This document shows, in pieces, positions 54,755 to 62,436 of a stretch of DNA of 64,000 nucleotides; the stretch's first letter is position 1, and the number at the start of each line of letters is the position of its first letter. Origin of the DNA: Kushneria pakistanensis (lineage in GTDB: Bacteria > Pseudomonadota > Gammaproteobacteria > Pseudomonadales > Halomonadaceae); assembly GCF_014652795.1 (NCBI RefSeq), contig NZ_BMZM01000001.1:1-64000 (forward strand), written 5' to 3'. Both the position numbers and the translations under genes were made by a program. The notes under the pieces are model-generated. The model searched no databases, had not been told where the DNA came from, and saw only the letters and a program-made list of their open reading frames with translations.

Positions 54755-55450
54755 TTACCCGTCATGGGATGATCCGGCGCGAAGCTTTTGAGAAAGCTGC
54801 GTGCTCTCGTCATCGTGACCGGCAAGCTGAATATAGTGTTCCAGCGACGCTCGGGCAGCATCGGGCTGTTGCTGGCGATATTGTACTTCGGCCAGACCCA
54901 GCCATGCGCGAGGCAGTCGTTCGTCAAGCTGCAGGGCGCGCTGGTAGGCCAGCAGTGCGGCGCTATTCTCGCTCTGACGCTGCCGACACTGCCCCAGGTT
55001 GGTAAAAAGCTGGGCGCGGCGTTCATAGCGCAGATCCGTACTGGCCTGCTCAAGCTGTTCACAGGCCTGCGGGATACGATTCTGGCTGAAAAGAAACGCT
55101 GCGTAATTATTGCGCGCCTGGGTAAACGAGGGGCGTGCGCTCAGGGCACGCTGAAAATATTGATCGGCGCTGGTGGTTTCACCCTGGCGTTGATAGATCA
55201 GGGCAAGCCCCTGCAGGGCATCGGGATCATTGGCAGAAAGGTCAATGGCTCGACCGAAGGCCTGCTGGGCACGCTCCAGATCGTCGCGCTGCAGGTAGGC
55301 CATGCCCAGCTGGGTATAGGCGGTGGCCGGTGACTCCTGCGATGACGTCACGTTGCTGCCATGGCTGGCGCATCCTGCAAGTGCCAGAGTGGCCAGCAGC
55401 AGGGCGCTCATGACCAGTGATGTCCTGAGAGTGCAGCAAAAATGAATCAT
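54755..55450 (-). CDS. pilW: type IV pilus biogenesis/stability lipoprotein PilW (PilF)
   Basis: A 231-residue outer-membrane lipoprotein (LALAGC, Cys27) with about five to six TPR units (AYTQLGMAYLQRDDLERAQQ, ALQGLALIYQRQGETTSA and so on). It is the pilotin for PilQ secretin assembly in type IV pili. The rlmN-pilW-rodZ-ispG order is the standard one. With dprA elsewhere in the window this fits a potentially transformable lineage, which is inference. Confidence 0.92.
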   Translation of the reverse strand: MIHFCCTLRTSLVMSALLLATLALAGCASHGSNVTSSQESPATAYTQLGMAYLQRDDLERAQQAFGRAIDLSANDPDALQGLALIYQRQGETTSADQYFQRALSARPSFTQARNNYAAFLFSQNRIPQACEQLEQASTDLRYERRAQLFTNLGQCRQRQSENSAALLAYQRALQLDERLPRAWLGLAEVQYRQQQPDAARASLEHYIQLAGHDDESTQLSQKLRAGSSHDG

Positions 55451-55568
55451 CGACTTCCCGACGTGATGAACATGCCCGAATCCATTGAACAGGAATAATA
55501 GCGTCGACCATCAAAGCGCCGGTGCCCCGTCAAGTCAAGCCGGCGACGGACAGGGCATCGCGCACAGG

Positions 55569-56702
55569 TCATGACGCGTCGAGCTGAACGGCATTGATAT
55601 AGCGCTCTGCACGCCGGGTGCGATCCTTGACACGTCCGACCAGTTGTCCACAGGCCGCATCGATGTCGTCACCACGCGTCATGCGTACCGGCGCATTATG
55701 GCCAAGCTCGTAAAGCCATGCCTGAAAACGCATTACCTGATTGCGCGAGGGCTTTTCATAACCGGCGTGCGGGAAGGGGTTAAAGGGAATCAGGTTGATC
55801 TTGCAGGGCAGATCACCCAGCACTTCGGCCAGCTGTTCGGCGTGTTCACGCTGATCGTTGACGTCCTTGATCAGGGTGTATTCGATCGTGATATGACGGG
55901 TGCCATCGCTTTTGGACAGATAGCGCCGGCAGGCATCCAGAAGCGTTGCAATGTTGTACTTGCGATTGAGCGGCACCAGGGTGTTGCGAAGCGCATCATT
56001 GGCGGCGTGCAGCGAAATGGCCAGGGCGACATCAATTTCATCGCCCAGGCGGTCGATCATGGGCACCACACCCGAGGTGGACAGGGTGACACGGCGCTTG
56101 GAAAGGCCATAGCCATTGTCGTCGAGCATCAGATGCATTGCCGGCACGACATTGTCGTAGTTCAGAAGCGGCTCGCCCATGCCCATCATGACCACGTTGG
56201 TCACGGCCCGGCGCCCGTCATCATGGCCCATGCGCCCACCGGCGCTGGCCTGGGCGACCCAGACCTGGCCAATGATTTCAGCCGCCGTCAGATTGCGCTG
56301 AAATCCCTGCTTGCCGGTCGAACAGAAGCTGCAGTCCAGCGAGCAGCCGACCTGGGAGGAGACACACAGCGTGCGCCGGTTACCGTTCTCGGAAGGAATC
56401 AGGACGGTTTCCACAAAGCTGCCGTCTTCCACTTCCAGTACCCATTTGCGGGTGCCATCGCTGGACTGTCCTTCGTAGACCACCTTCGGTCCACGAATTT
56501 CGGCCACGCGTGAGAGCTTGTCACGCAGGGCCTTTGAAATATTGGTCATCTGCGAGAAATCATCGACACCCTCATGATGGATCCACTTCATGATCTGGGC
56601 GGCACGAAACTTTTTCTCGCCCTGCTCGATGAAGAACTGTTCCATCTGGCTGCGTGAAAGACCCAGAAGATTGACGGGTGTCGTCGTGGCAGTCTGTGTC
56701 AT
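55569..56702 (-). CDS. rlmN: dual-specificity rRNA/tRNA m2A methyltransferase RlmN
   Basis: A 377-residue radical-SAM enzyme methylating C2 of A2503 in 23S rRNA and A37 in certain tRNAs. The [4Fe-4S] motif is [16 protein letters not shown], and [12 protein letters not shown] follows. The C-terminal methyl-carrier Cys is in [10 protein letters not shown]. The N-terminal HhH-like domain is about 1-80. Located ndk-rlmN-pilW as in E. coli and Pseudomonas. Confidence 0.97.
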   Translation of the reverse strand: MTQTATTTPVNLLGLSRSQMEQFFIEQGEKKFRAAQIMKWIHHEGVDDFSQMTNISKALRDKLSRVAEIRGPKVVYEGQSSDGTRKWVLEVEDGSFVETVLIPSENGNRRTLCVSSQVGCSLDCSFCSTGKQGFQRNLTAAEIIGQVWVAQASAGGRMGHDDGRRAVTNVVMMGMGEPLLNYDNVVPAMHLMLDDNGYGLSKRRVTLSTSGVVPMIDRLGDEIDVALAISLHAANDALRNTLVPLNRKYNIATLLDACRRYLSKSDGTRHITIEYTLIKDVNDQREHAEQLAEVLGDLPCKINLIPFNPFPHAGYEKPSRNQVMRFQAWLYELGHNAPVRMTRGDDIDAACGQLVGRVKDRTRRAERYINAVQLDAS

Positions 56703-56736
56703 GGCAGTGAGCTCGCTGGTGTCATAGTAGAAAGAA

Positions 56737-56769
56737 GGCCGCCCTCTGCCTTCAAGGCAGAGGGCGGCC
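56737..56769 (-). terminator. ndk terminator
   Basis: A perfect 14-bp stem (56737-56750 with 56756-56769), loop TTCAA, followed on the minus strand by TTCTTTCT. It lies 16 bases beyond the ndk stop. Confidence 0.75.
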
Positions 56770-56784
56770 GAACGCGGCAGTCAA

Positions 56785-57213
56785 TCAGCCGCGCGGGCAG
56801 ATTTCTTCGTCAGAGAAGAAGTAGGCCACTTCACGCTGGGCAGATTCCGGCGCATCGGAGCCGTGAACGGCGTTGGCATCGATGGAAGTAGCGAAATCGG
56901 CGCGGATGGTGCCGGCTTCGGCTTTCTTCGGGTCGGTGGCACCCATCAGTTCACGGTTTTTGGCGATGGCGTTGTCGCCTTCGAGTACCTGAACAACGAC
57001 CGGGCCGGAAGTCATGAAGGAGACCAGGTCATTGAAGAAGGGACGCTCGCTGTGCTCGGCGTAAAAGCCCTCGGCCTTGTCCTTTGACAGGTTGACCATC
57101 TTGCAGGCCACAACCTGCAGACCGGCCTTCTCGAAACGAGAAATGATGTCGCCAACGGCATTCTTGGCAACGGCGTCCGGCTTGATGATGGAGAGAGTAC
57201 GTTCCTGGGCCAT
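56785..57213 (-). CDS. ndk: nucleoside diphosphate kinase
   Basis: A 142-residue enzyme balancing NTP pools. The N-terminus is [15 protein letters not shown], and the phospho-acceptor His is in [15 protein letters not shown]. The length is normal. The start ATG 57213 follows AGGAG at nine bases; the frame to 57246 has no support. Lies between iscA and rlmN, flanked by hairpins on both sides. Confidence 0.97.
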   Translation of the reverse strand: MAQERTLSIIKPDAVAKNAVGDIISRFEKAGLQVVACKMVNLSKDKAEGFYAEHSERPFFNDLVSFMTSGPVVVQVLEGDNAIAKNRELMGATDPKKAEAGTIRADFATSIDANAVHGSDAPESAQREVAYFFSDEEICPRG

Positions 57214-57272
57214 GTTAAAGGACTCCTGACATGGTGATGGGTTCAAGGGTATTCGTGATTCAGGATAGCGCA

Positions 57273-57304
57273 GAGCCGGCAGCTGCTTTAACAGCTGCCG
57301 GCTC
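57273..57304 (-). terminator. iscRSA operon terminator hairpin
   Basis: A perfect 13-bp stem (57273-57285 with 57292-57304), loop of six, between iscA and ndk. There is no T-run, so partial termination is likely. Confidence 0.55.
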
Positions 57305-57369
57305 CGGCGAAAATCGCGCCATTATAGCCATACCCGACGCAACATGCATCCGGCATGGTGAGGGTGGTA

Positions 57370-57696
57370 TCAGACGCTGAAGCTTTCGCCACAGCCGCAT
57401 TCATCGCGCACGTTGGGATTATTGAAGCGAAAGAAGCGGTTAAGCCCTTCGCTGACATAATCCACCTCCGTGCCGTCAAGCACGGACAGGGCCTCATTAT
57501 CGACAATGACCCTGACGCCATGATCCTCAAACACCTGATCATCGGCATCAATGCGGTCGGCAAAATCGAGCACATAGCTGTAGCCCGAGCAGCCGCTGGG
57601 CTTGACCGCCACACGCAGTCCCTCGCCACTGCCGCGCTCTTCAAGCACGTGGCGAATCTGGTGGGCGGCGGCTTCGGAAATCGAGATCCGGGCCAT
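57370..57696 (-). CDS. iscA: A-type iron-sulfur carrier IscA
   Basis: A 108-residue A-type carrier with the three cluster cysteines ([14 protein letters not shown] near residue 36 and DECGCGESF at the C-terminus). [12 protein letters not shown] and [12 protein letters not shown] match IscA more closely than ErpA or SufA. The start ATG 57696 follows GGAGGAAAAG; the frame to 57759 runs into iscS and is not family-like. It directly follows iscS; iscU, normally between them, is absent. Confidence 0.92.
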   Translation of the reverse strand: MARISISEAAAHQIRHVLEERGSGEGLRVAVKPSGCSGYSYVLDFADRIDADDQVFEDHGVRVIVDNEALSVLDGTEVDYVSEGLNRFFRFNNPNVRDECGCGESFSV

Positions 57697-57751
57697 GGCT
57701 TTTCCTCCCCGGTGATGCGCGCCTGTCGCGCGCGAAAATGATAAATTAACG

Positions 57752-58909
57752 TCAGGCACTCTGACGTGTGCGCAGCTGGCTCAATGCGTTTGAAAGCGAT
57801 TCAATCGCCTGATCAATGTCGGATGTCTGACTGAAGCGACCAAAACTGAAGCGAATCGAGGCCAGCGCGCGCTCACGCGGCACACCAATACCGGTCAGGA
57901 CATAAGAGGGATCAACGCTGGCCGAGTTGCAGGCCGACCCGGTAGACACCGCAAGCCCGCGCAGCGCCATGATCAACGCTTCGCCATCCACGCCTTCAAA
58001 GCCGACGTTGATGATGTTGGGCACGTGCGCGCCGCCCTCGGCGTTGATCCAGGTGCCTTCAAGACCGCGAAGTCCCTGACGAAATCGCTGGCCGAGCTGT
58101 TCAAGATGAGCGTTATCGCTGGCCTGTTCCTCCTGGGCCAGCGCAAAGGCCCGGCCCATACCGGCAATCTGATGGGTCGGCAGGGTCCCGGAGCGCATGC
58201 CGCGCTCATGGCCGCCGCCGTGAATCAGGGCCTCGATGCGGGTGCCGCGACGCACGTAAAGCGCACCGATACCCTTTGGCCCGTAGACCTTGTGTGCCGA
58301 CAGCGACAGCATGTCGATGGGCAGGGCGCTCATGTCGAGTGTGATTCGACCGGCCGCCTGAGCGGCATCCACATGAAAGGCGGCGCCATGTTCGGCGGCG
58401 ATGGTGCCCAGCGCCTGCAGATCATTGATGCTGCCCAGTTCGTTATTGACCGCCATCAGGGAGACCAGAATGGTATCCGGGCGCAGCGCGGCCTTCAGGT
58501 CAGCAGGGGAGACCGTGCCGTCAGCCTGTGGCGCCAGCAGGGTAACCTCAAAGCCTTCACGCTCAAGCGCTGCGACACTATCGAGCACGGCCTTGTGTTC
58601 GATGCTGGAGGTGATCAGATGGCGCCCACGGTCACGATGAGCGCGCATGTAGCCAATGAGCGCCAGGTTATCGGCCTCGGTCGCCCCCGATGTCCAGACA
58701 ATCTCGCGCGGATCGGCACCGATCAGATCACTGACCTGGCGTCGCCCGGTCTCGACGGCCTGTTCGGCCAGCCAGCCCGACATGTGGCTGCGTGAGGCGG
58801 GGTTGGCAAAGGTGCCTTCCAGTGTCAGATGACGTGCCATGACCTCGGCAACACGCGGGTCGACCGGGGTCGTGGCCGCGTAATCAAGGTAAAGGGGCAT
58901 GGTGCTCAT
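57752..58909 (-). CDS. iscS: cysteine desulfurase IscS, C-terminal tail missing
   Basis: A 385-residue PLP enzyme releasing sulfur from cysteine for Fe-S clusters and thio-tRNAs. PLP Lys is in [12 protein letters not shown]. The catalytic Cys, on its mobile loop, is in [18 protein letters not shown]. coli IscS is 404 residues and ends in a tail finishing WAHH that contributes to IscU binding; this protein stops at QLRTRQSA, about 20 residues short. No iscU lies downstream. AAAGGA seven bases before ATG 58909 supports the start. Second gene of iscR-iscS-iscA. Confidence 0.95.
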   Translation of the reverse strand: MSTMPLYLDYAATTPVDPRVAEVMARHLTLEGTFANPASRSHMSGWLAEQAVETGRRQVSDLIGADPREIVWTSGATEADNLALIGYMRAHRDRGRHLITSSIEHKAVLDSVAALEREGFEVTLLAPQADGTVSPADLKAALRPDTILVSLMAVNNELGSINDLQALGTIAAEHGAAFHVDAAQAAGRITLDMSALPIDMLSLSAHKVYGPKGIGALYVRRGTRIEALIHGGGHERGMRSGTLPTHQIAGMGRAFALAQEEQASDNAHLEQLGQRFRQGLRGLEGTWINAEGGAHVPNIINVGFEGVDGEALIMALRGLAVSTGSACNSASVDPSYVLTGIGVPRERALASIRFSFGRFSQTSDIDQAIESLSNALSQLRTRQSA

Positions 58910-58960
58910 GATGTTTTCCTTTCTCCAACGTCATGACCCTCTGCACGACGCACAATGACA

Positions 58961-59437
58961 TTATGACGTATGAGCAATCGGCAGCACGGCAATCTGATTG
59001 GTGCTGTCGTGTTGCCGATCGGCAATACGCTGCACATCGTGACGATGAATCAGTTCCTCAAGCGTAATACGGTCGAGGAAATCGTGTATGGCGTCGGACA
59101 GATCGCTCCAGAGATGGTGCGTCAGGCAGGTCGTACCCTGCTGACAATCGCCCGTACCCTGACAGCGCGTGGCATCAATGGACTCGTTGACAGCGTTGAT
59201 GATGCTGGCCACGGAGATATCGCCGGGCGCCCTTGCCAGCAGGTAACCGCCACCCGGCCCTCGAACGCTGGTGACCAGGCCCTGACGACGTAGCTTGGCA
59301 AAGAGCTGCTCGAGATAGGAAAGCGAAATGTCCTGACGCGTAGAGATATCGGCCAGACTGATGGGCGAGCCGTTACCGTGCAACGCCAGATCAAGAATGG
59401 CAGTGACGGCGTAGCGGCCCTTGGTCGTCAGACGCAT
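58961..59437 (-). CDS. iscR: Fe-S cluster-sensing regulator IscR
   Basis: A 158-residue Rrf2-family repressor/activator. The N-terminus is [18 protein letters not shown]. The [2Fe-2S] ligands are three Cys in [14 protein letters not shown] and the following His (LTHHLW), as in E. coli IscR. Holo-IscR represses its own operon through a type 1 site that is visible upstream. First gene of the operon. Confidence 0.95.
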   Translation of the reverse strand: MRLTTKGRYAVTAILDLALHGNGSPISLADISTRQDISLSYLEQLFAKLRRQGLVTSVRGPGGGYLLARAPGDISVASIINAVNESIDATRCQGTGDCQQGTTCLTHHLWSDLSDAIHDFLDRITLEELIHRHDVQRIADRQHDSTNQIAVLPIAHTS

Positions 59438-59470
59438 GATCCAGATTCCGCAGCATGACAGTAGCCACCA

Positions 59471-59503
59471 ATTATGATAATCCCGAGAGTTTTGGTCAAC
59501 AAT
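59471..59503 (-). promoter_or_regulatory. iscR promoter with type 1 IscR site
   Basis: On the minus strand TTGACC (59494-59499) and CATAAT (59471-59476) are 17 bp apart. The overlapping 25-mer 59479-59503 matches the type 1 IscR consensus ATASYYGACTRWWWYAGTCRRSTAT at 19 of 25 positions. This predicts feedback repression of iscRSA by holo-IscR, as in E. coli. Confidence 0.78.
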
Positions 59504-59536
59504 TGCAGGCGGCGGTCCAGCGTACGGGTGTCATTG

Positions 59537-60334
59537 CTATGATGTTTCGGTCTGGTCCGGGGGAGTACCGGGGCGGTTCTGCAACCGATCCACCCGCGTT
59601 AGAATGCCGCGCAGCATGTTGAGTTCCATCACATCCAGCCGGCTTCTCATGTAAAGACGCCGCAGGCGCGCCATCAGCTGGCGGGGATTGGCCGGGTCAT
59701 GAAAGCCGATATCGGTCAGGGTACGCTCAAGATGCTCAAAAAAGCGTTCGGTGTCGGCGTGACTGGCCAGCGGATTATCCCATTCGACCCCAAAGGGATA
59801 GGCCGAGCCGGGCAGGGTATCCACTGAAGCTGTCTGTGTGGCAAGAAACGCCTGGCGACATTCATAGGCCAGTACCTGTACGGCGGCGGCCAGATTGAGC
59901 GAGCTGTAATCGGCCGAGGTCGGAATATGCACATGCGTATGGCAGCGCTGGAGTTCTTCATTGGTCAGCCCCTTGTCCTCGCGACCAAAGACCAGTGCAA
60001 CCGTGCCTTCGTGACCCTGCATTTCGCCCGGCAGACGGGCGGAGAATTCGCGCGGTGAGCACAGCGGCCAGGGCAGATGACGTGAACGTGCACTGGCGCC
60101 CACCACCCACCGGCAGTCCGTCAATGCCGGCTCCAGCGTGTCATGCAGGGTGGCGCGAGTGAGAATGTCATCGGCGCCCGAGGCTCGAGCAATGGCTTCG
60201 GGCGTGATCCCTTCGCAGCGCGGCGCGACCAGCGCGAGCTGCTCAAGCCCCATGGTTTTCATGGCGCGCGCGGCGGCGCCGATATTACCGGGATGACTGG
60301 TGCCAATCAGAACAATACGAATGCGCTCTAGCAT
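59537..60334 (-). CDS. trmJ: tRNA Cm32/Um32 methyltransferase
   Basis: A 265-residue SPOUT methyltransferase acting on the 2'-OH of residue 32 in tRNA. Visible segments are IVLIGTSHPGNIGAAARAMKTMG, VGASARSRHLPW, ALVFGREDKGLTNEEL and HIPTSADYSSLNLAAAVQVLAYE (given in part). The C-terminal helical extension is about 170-265. It lies divergent from suhB and upstream of iscR, as in E. coli and Pseudomonas. Confidence 0.95.
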   Translation of the reverse strand: MLERIRIVLIGTSHPGNIGAAARAMKTMGLEQLALVAPRCEGITPEAIARASGADDILTRATLHDTLEPALTDCRWVVGASARSRHLPWPLCSPREFSARLPGEMQGHEGTVALVFGREDKGLTNEELQRCHTHVHIPTSADYSSLNLAAAVQVLAYECRQAFLATQTASVDTLPGSAYPFGVEWDNPLASHADTERFFEHLERTLTDIGFHDPANPRQLMARLRRLYMRSRLDVMELNMLRGILTRVDRLQNRPGTPPDQTETS

Positions 60335-60426
60335 GAAAATCGCCGTGATACAGAAAACGTGGGCCGTGGGGCATTGGAAGGGGCGAGTCTAGCATGGAGT
60401 GACGATGCCTTGCCCTGATGAAGTAC

Positions 60427-60455
60427 TGGCGAGCCTGCGGCGTCTCTGCTAGCAT
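60427..60455 (+). promoter_or_regulatory. possible suhB promoter (extended -10)
   Basis: TGCTAGCAT forms an extended -10 (TAGCAT at 60450-60455) with only a weak -35 (TGGCGA, 60427-60432) at 17 bp. The leader would be about 150 bases and include the hairpin and boxA. Confidence 0.35.
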
Positions 60456-60505
60456 CGTCGGCCACTTTTCCAGACAGTCCGCTTTTCAGACACCCATTCT
60501 ATCGC

Positions 60506-60546
60506 GTCGCCAGCGTGACCGCCCGAGGGCATGTCACGCTGGCGGC
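60506..60546 (+). promoter_or_regulatory. hairpin in the suhB leader
   Basis: 12-bp perfect arms (60508-60519 with 60533-60544) around an inner GCCC/GGGC helix, giving a long stable RNA hairpin about 30 bases before boxA. No T-run follows, so it is a leader structure rather than a terminator. Confidence 0.6.
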
Positions 60547-60576
60547 GTCTGAATCTGTCAGCAAATGACTTGCCCC

Positions 60577-60587
60577 GCTCTTTAACA
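60577..60587 (+). promoter_or_regulatory. boxA antitermination element in the suhB leader
   Basis: GCTCTTTAACA is identical to the core of the rRNA-operon boxA bound by NusB-NusE. It sits 12 bases before the GAGGA ribosome-binding site (60599-60603) of suhB. In E. coli the Nus complex, including SuhB, represses suhB through a boxA in its 5' untranslated region. Confidence 0.85.
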
Positions 60588-60609
60588 GCACTCGGTTCGA
60601 GGATTGATC

Positions 60610-61416
60610 ATGCATCCAATGGTCCAGTTTGCCCTGCGCGCGCTGCGTGGCGCCCAGGAACAGTTCGTTCGCGTTCGCGATCGACTTGATATTGCCCGTG
60701 AAGACAACACGCTTGATACGCTGCTCAGCGATACCGCCCAGCGCGCTGAAACCCTGATTGCCTCCCAGTTTGGCAAGGGGTACCCGGAACACGGCATGTC
60801 GGGGCGCTATATCGGCTGGAACGAAGGCCGTGGTGAAGGACGTGATTACCACTGGAAGATCGAAATCTTTCATGGCTATGCCAATCTGGCCTCTGGTACC
60901 TCGGGCTGTGCGCTGTCGATGGTATGTCTCTACAAGGGACGTCCCGAACATGCCGTCATTGTCTCGCCCTTTACCGATGAAGAATATCTGGTCAGCCGCG
61001 GCCGCGGTGCCCACTACAACGGCCGGCGCATGCGTGTACCCACGCGCACCAGCATTGACGGCAGCCGCATCGCTCTGGGACTTCCCGAGAGCTGGATGCG
61101 CGAGCGCTACTTCTCGACCTGGCAGATCCTGACGACCCAGCTGGGTGCGCGCGTGGACATGCTGCGGGCCTCCGGCTGCCCGCTGCTGGACATGCTGGCG
61201 CTGTGTGCCGGTCATGTGGATGCCGGCTTTATTCTGGGGCTGGATGAGCAGGACATGCACATCATCAGTCTGGTGCTCAAGGAGTGCGGTGCGCTGTCCG
61301 GTACGCCGCAGGGCAATCCGCAGATCAAGGTGGAAGGGGCGCTCATGGCGGCCTCGCCCCGTCTTTTCAAGCAGCTGGTGCAGGCCATGGGCAGCGCGAA
61401 CCTGCCGGATCTTTGA
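60610..61416 (+). CDS. suhB: SuhB-like protein, degenerate inositol monophosphatase
   Basis: A 268-residue protein collinear with SuhB from MHPMVQFALRA onward and in the orthologous place (secDF-suhB-trmJ). The phosphatase site is largely lost: the EESG metal-binding segment reads HGMSGRYIG, the WxxDPxDGT motif reads WKIEIFHGYAN (two metal Asp replaced by Glu and His), and the C-terminal WD motif reads LDEQDMHI. Catalysis is therefore unlikely. E. coli SuhB also works, independently of catalysis, as a Nus-factor in rRNA transcription antitermination; that role probably remains. ATG 60610 follows GAGGA, preceded by a boxA and a hairpin leader. Confidence 0.9.
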   Translation: MHPMVQFALRALRGAQEQFVRVRDRLDIAREDNTLDTLLSDTAQRAETLIASQFGKGYPEHGMSGRYIGWNEGRGEGRDYHWKIEIFHGYANLASGTSGCALSMVCLYKGRPEHAVIVSPFTDEEYLVSRGRGAHYNGRRMRVPTRTSIDGSRIALGLPESWMRERYFSTWQILTTQLGARVDMLRASGCPLLDMLALCAGHVDAGFILGLDEQDMHIISLVLKECGALSGTPQGNPQIKVEGALMAASPRLFKQLVQAMGSANLPDL

Positions 61417-61444
61417 GTTATCAGGCGCACACATTGCGCTGAAC

Positions 61445-61480
61445 AAAAAAAGGCCCGCCTCATGGAGGCGGGCCTTTTTG
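61445..61480. terminator. bidirectional suhB/secF terminator
   Basis: A perfect 11-bp stem (61451-61461 with 61465-61475), loop ATG, with an A-run before and TTTTT after it. It lies between convergent suhB and secF. Confidence 0.92.
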
Positions 61481-61515
61481 ATGGTGCGATCCCGGGTGCC
61501 GGATGCGCTAACGGC

Positions 61516-62424
61516 TCAGGGCATGCCATCGTCGGCGGCGTTTTCGCGCTTGGCGGGAATCAGATCCTCACGTTCCAGCTTGACCAGCAGCAGCATGGCC
61601 GCCGCTACATAGATGGAGGAGAAGGTGCCCAGCACCACGCCCACAATCAATGCCAGCGAGAAGTTGTGGATCATGTCGCCGCCCAGGAAAAACAATGCCA
61701 GCAGCACCAGAAGGGTCGTGCCCGAGGTCGACAGGGTGCGCGACAGGGTCTGGTTGATGGCGTCGTTGAAGATCCTGATCAGATCACTGGACTGGGAGCG
61801 TCGTATGTTCTCGCGGATACGGTCGTAGACAATGATGGTGTCATTGAGTGAGTAACCGATCACGGCCAGCACCGCGGCCAGTACCGTCAGGTCGAAGTCG
61901 AGGCCGAACAGGGCAAAAAAGCCCAGCAGGATGACCACGTCATGGCCCAGCGAGATCAGCGCGCCAAGGGCAAACTTGTACTGGAAGCGAAAGGCCACAT
62001 AGAGGGCGACCACGCCAAGTGCAATCAGCATCCCCAGGCCGCTCTGATCACGAAGCTGATCGCCGACCTGAGCCCCGACATATTCGGCGCGTACCAGACG
62101 GACCTGCTCGCCCTGAGCACGCAGGGCACCGAGCACCTGCTCACCGATGCCTTCATCAAAGGTCTGCTGAAGGCGGACCAGTACATCGGTATCGGCACCA
62201 AAGGTCTGCACGGAGTAATTGCCGAACCCGGCCTCGCCCAGCTCGTCACGCACCTCATCAAGTGAAGGTGCCTGTGCGTAGCTCACCTCGACCTGGGTGC
62301 CCCCGGTGAAATCGAGCCCGAGACTCAGGCCCTTGACGGCCAGTGCCCCGAGGGCAATGACCGTCAACAGGATGGAGATGATGTAGGCAGCCTTGCGCTT
62401 GCCCATGAAGTCAATTTGCGTCAT
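61516..62424 (-). CDS. secF: protein translocase subunit SecF
   Basis: A 302-residue RND-like membrane protein with six helices. The first helix is followed by LGLDFTGGTQVEVSY (the SecD/F GG motif), then a periplasmic domain, then helices with the family segment ALGALISLGHDVVILLG and YSLNDTIIVYDRIREN (conserved DRIRE). With SecD it uses proton-motive force to pull proteins through SecYEG. Twelve bases separate it from secD. Confidence 0.97.
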   Translation of the reverse strand: MTQIDFMGKRKAAYIISILLTVIALGALAVKGLSLGLDFTGGTQVEVSYAQAPSLDEVRDELGEAGFGNYSVQTFGADTDVLVRLQQTFDEGIGEQVLGALRAQGEQVRLVRAEYVGAQVGDQLRDQSGLGMLIALGVVALYVAFRFQYKFALGALISLGHDVVILLGFFALFGLDFDLTVLAAVLAVIGYSLNDTIIVYDRIRENIRRSQSSDLIRIFNDAINQTLSRTLSTSGTTLLVLLALFFLGGDMIHNFSLALIVGVVLGTFSSIYVAAAMLLLVKLEREDLIPAKRENAADDGMP

Positions 62425-62436
62425 TTGCCGGCCTCC

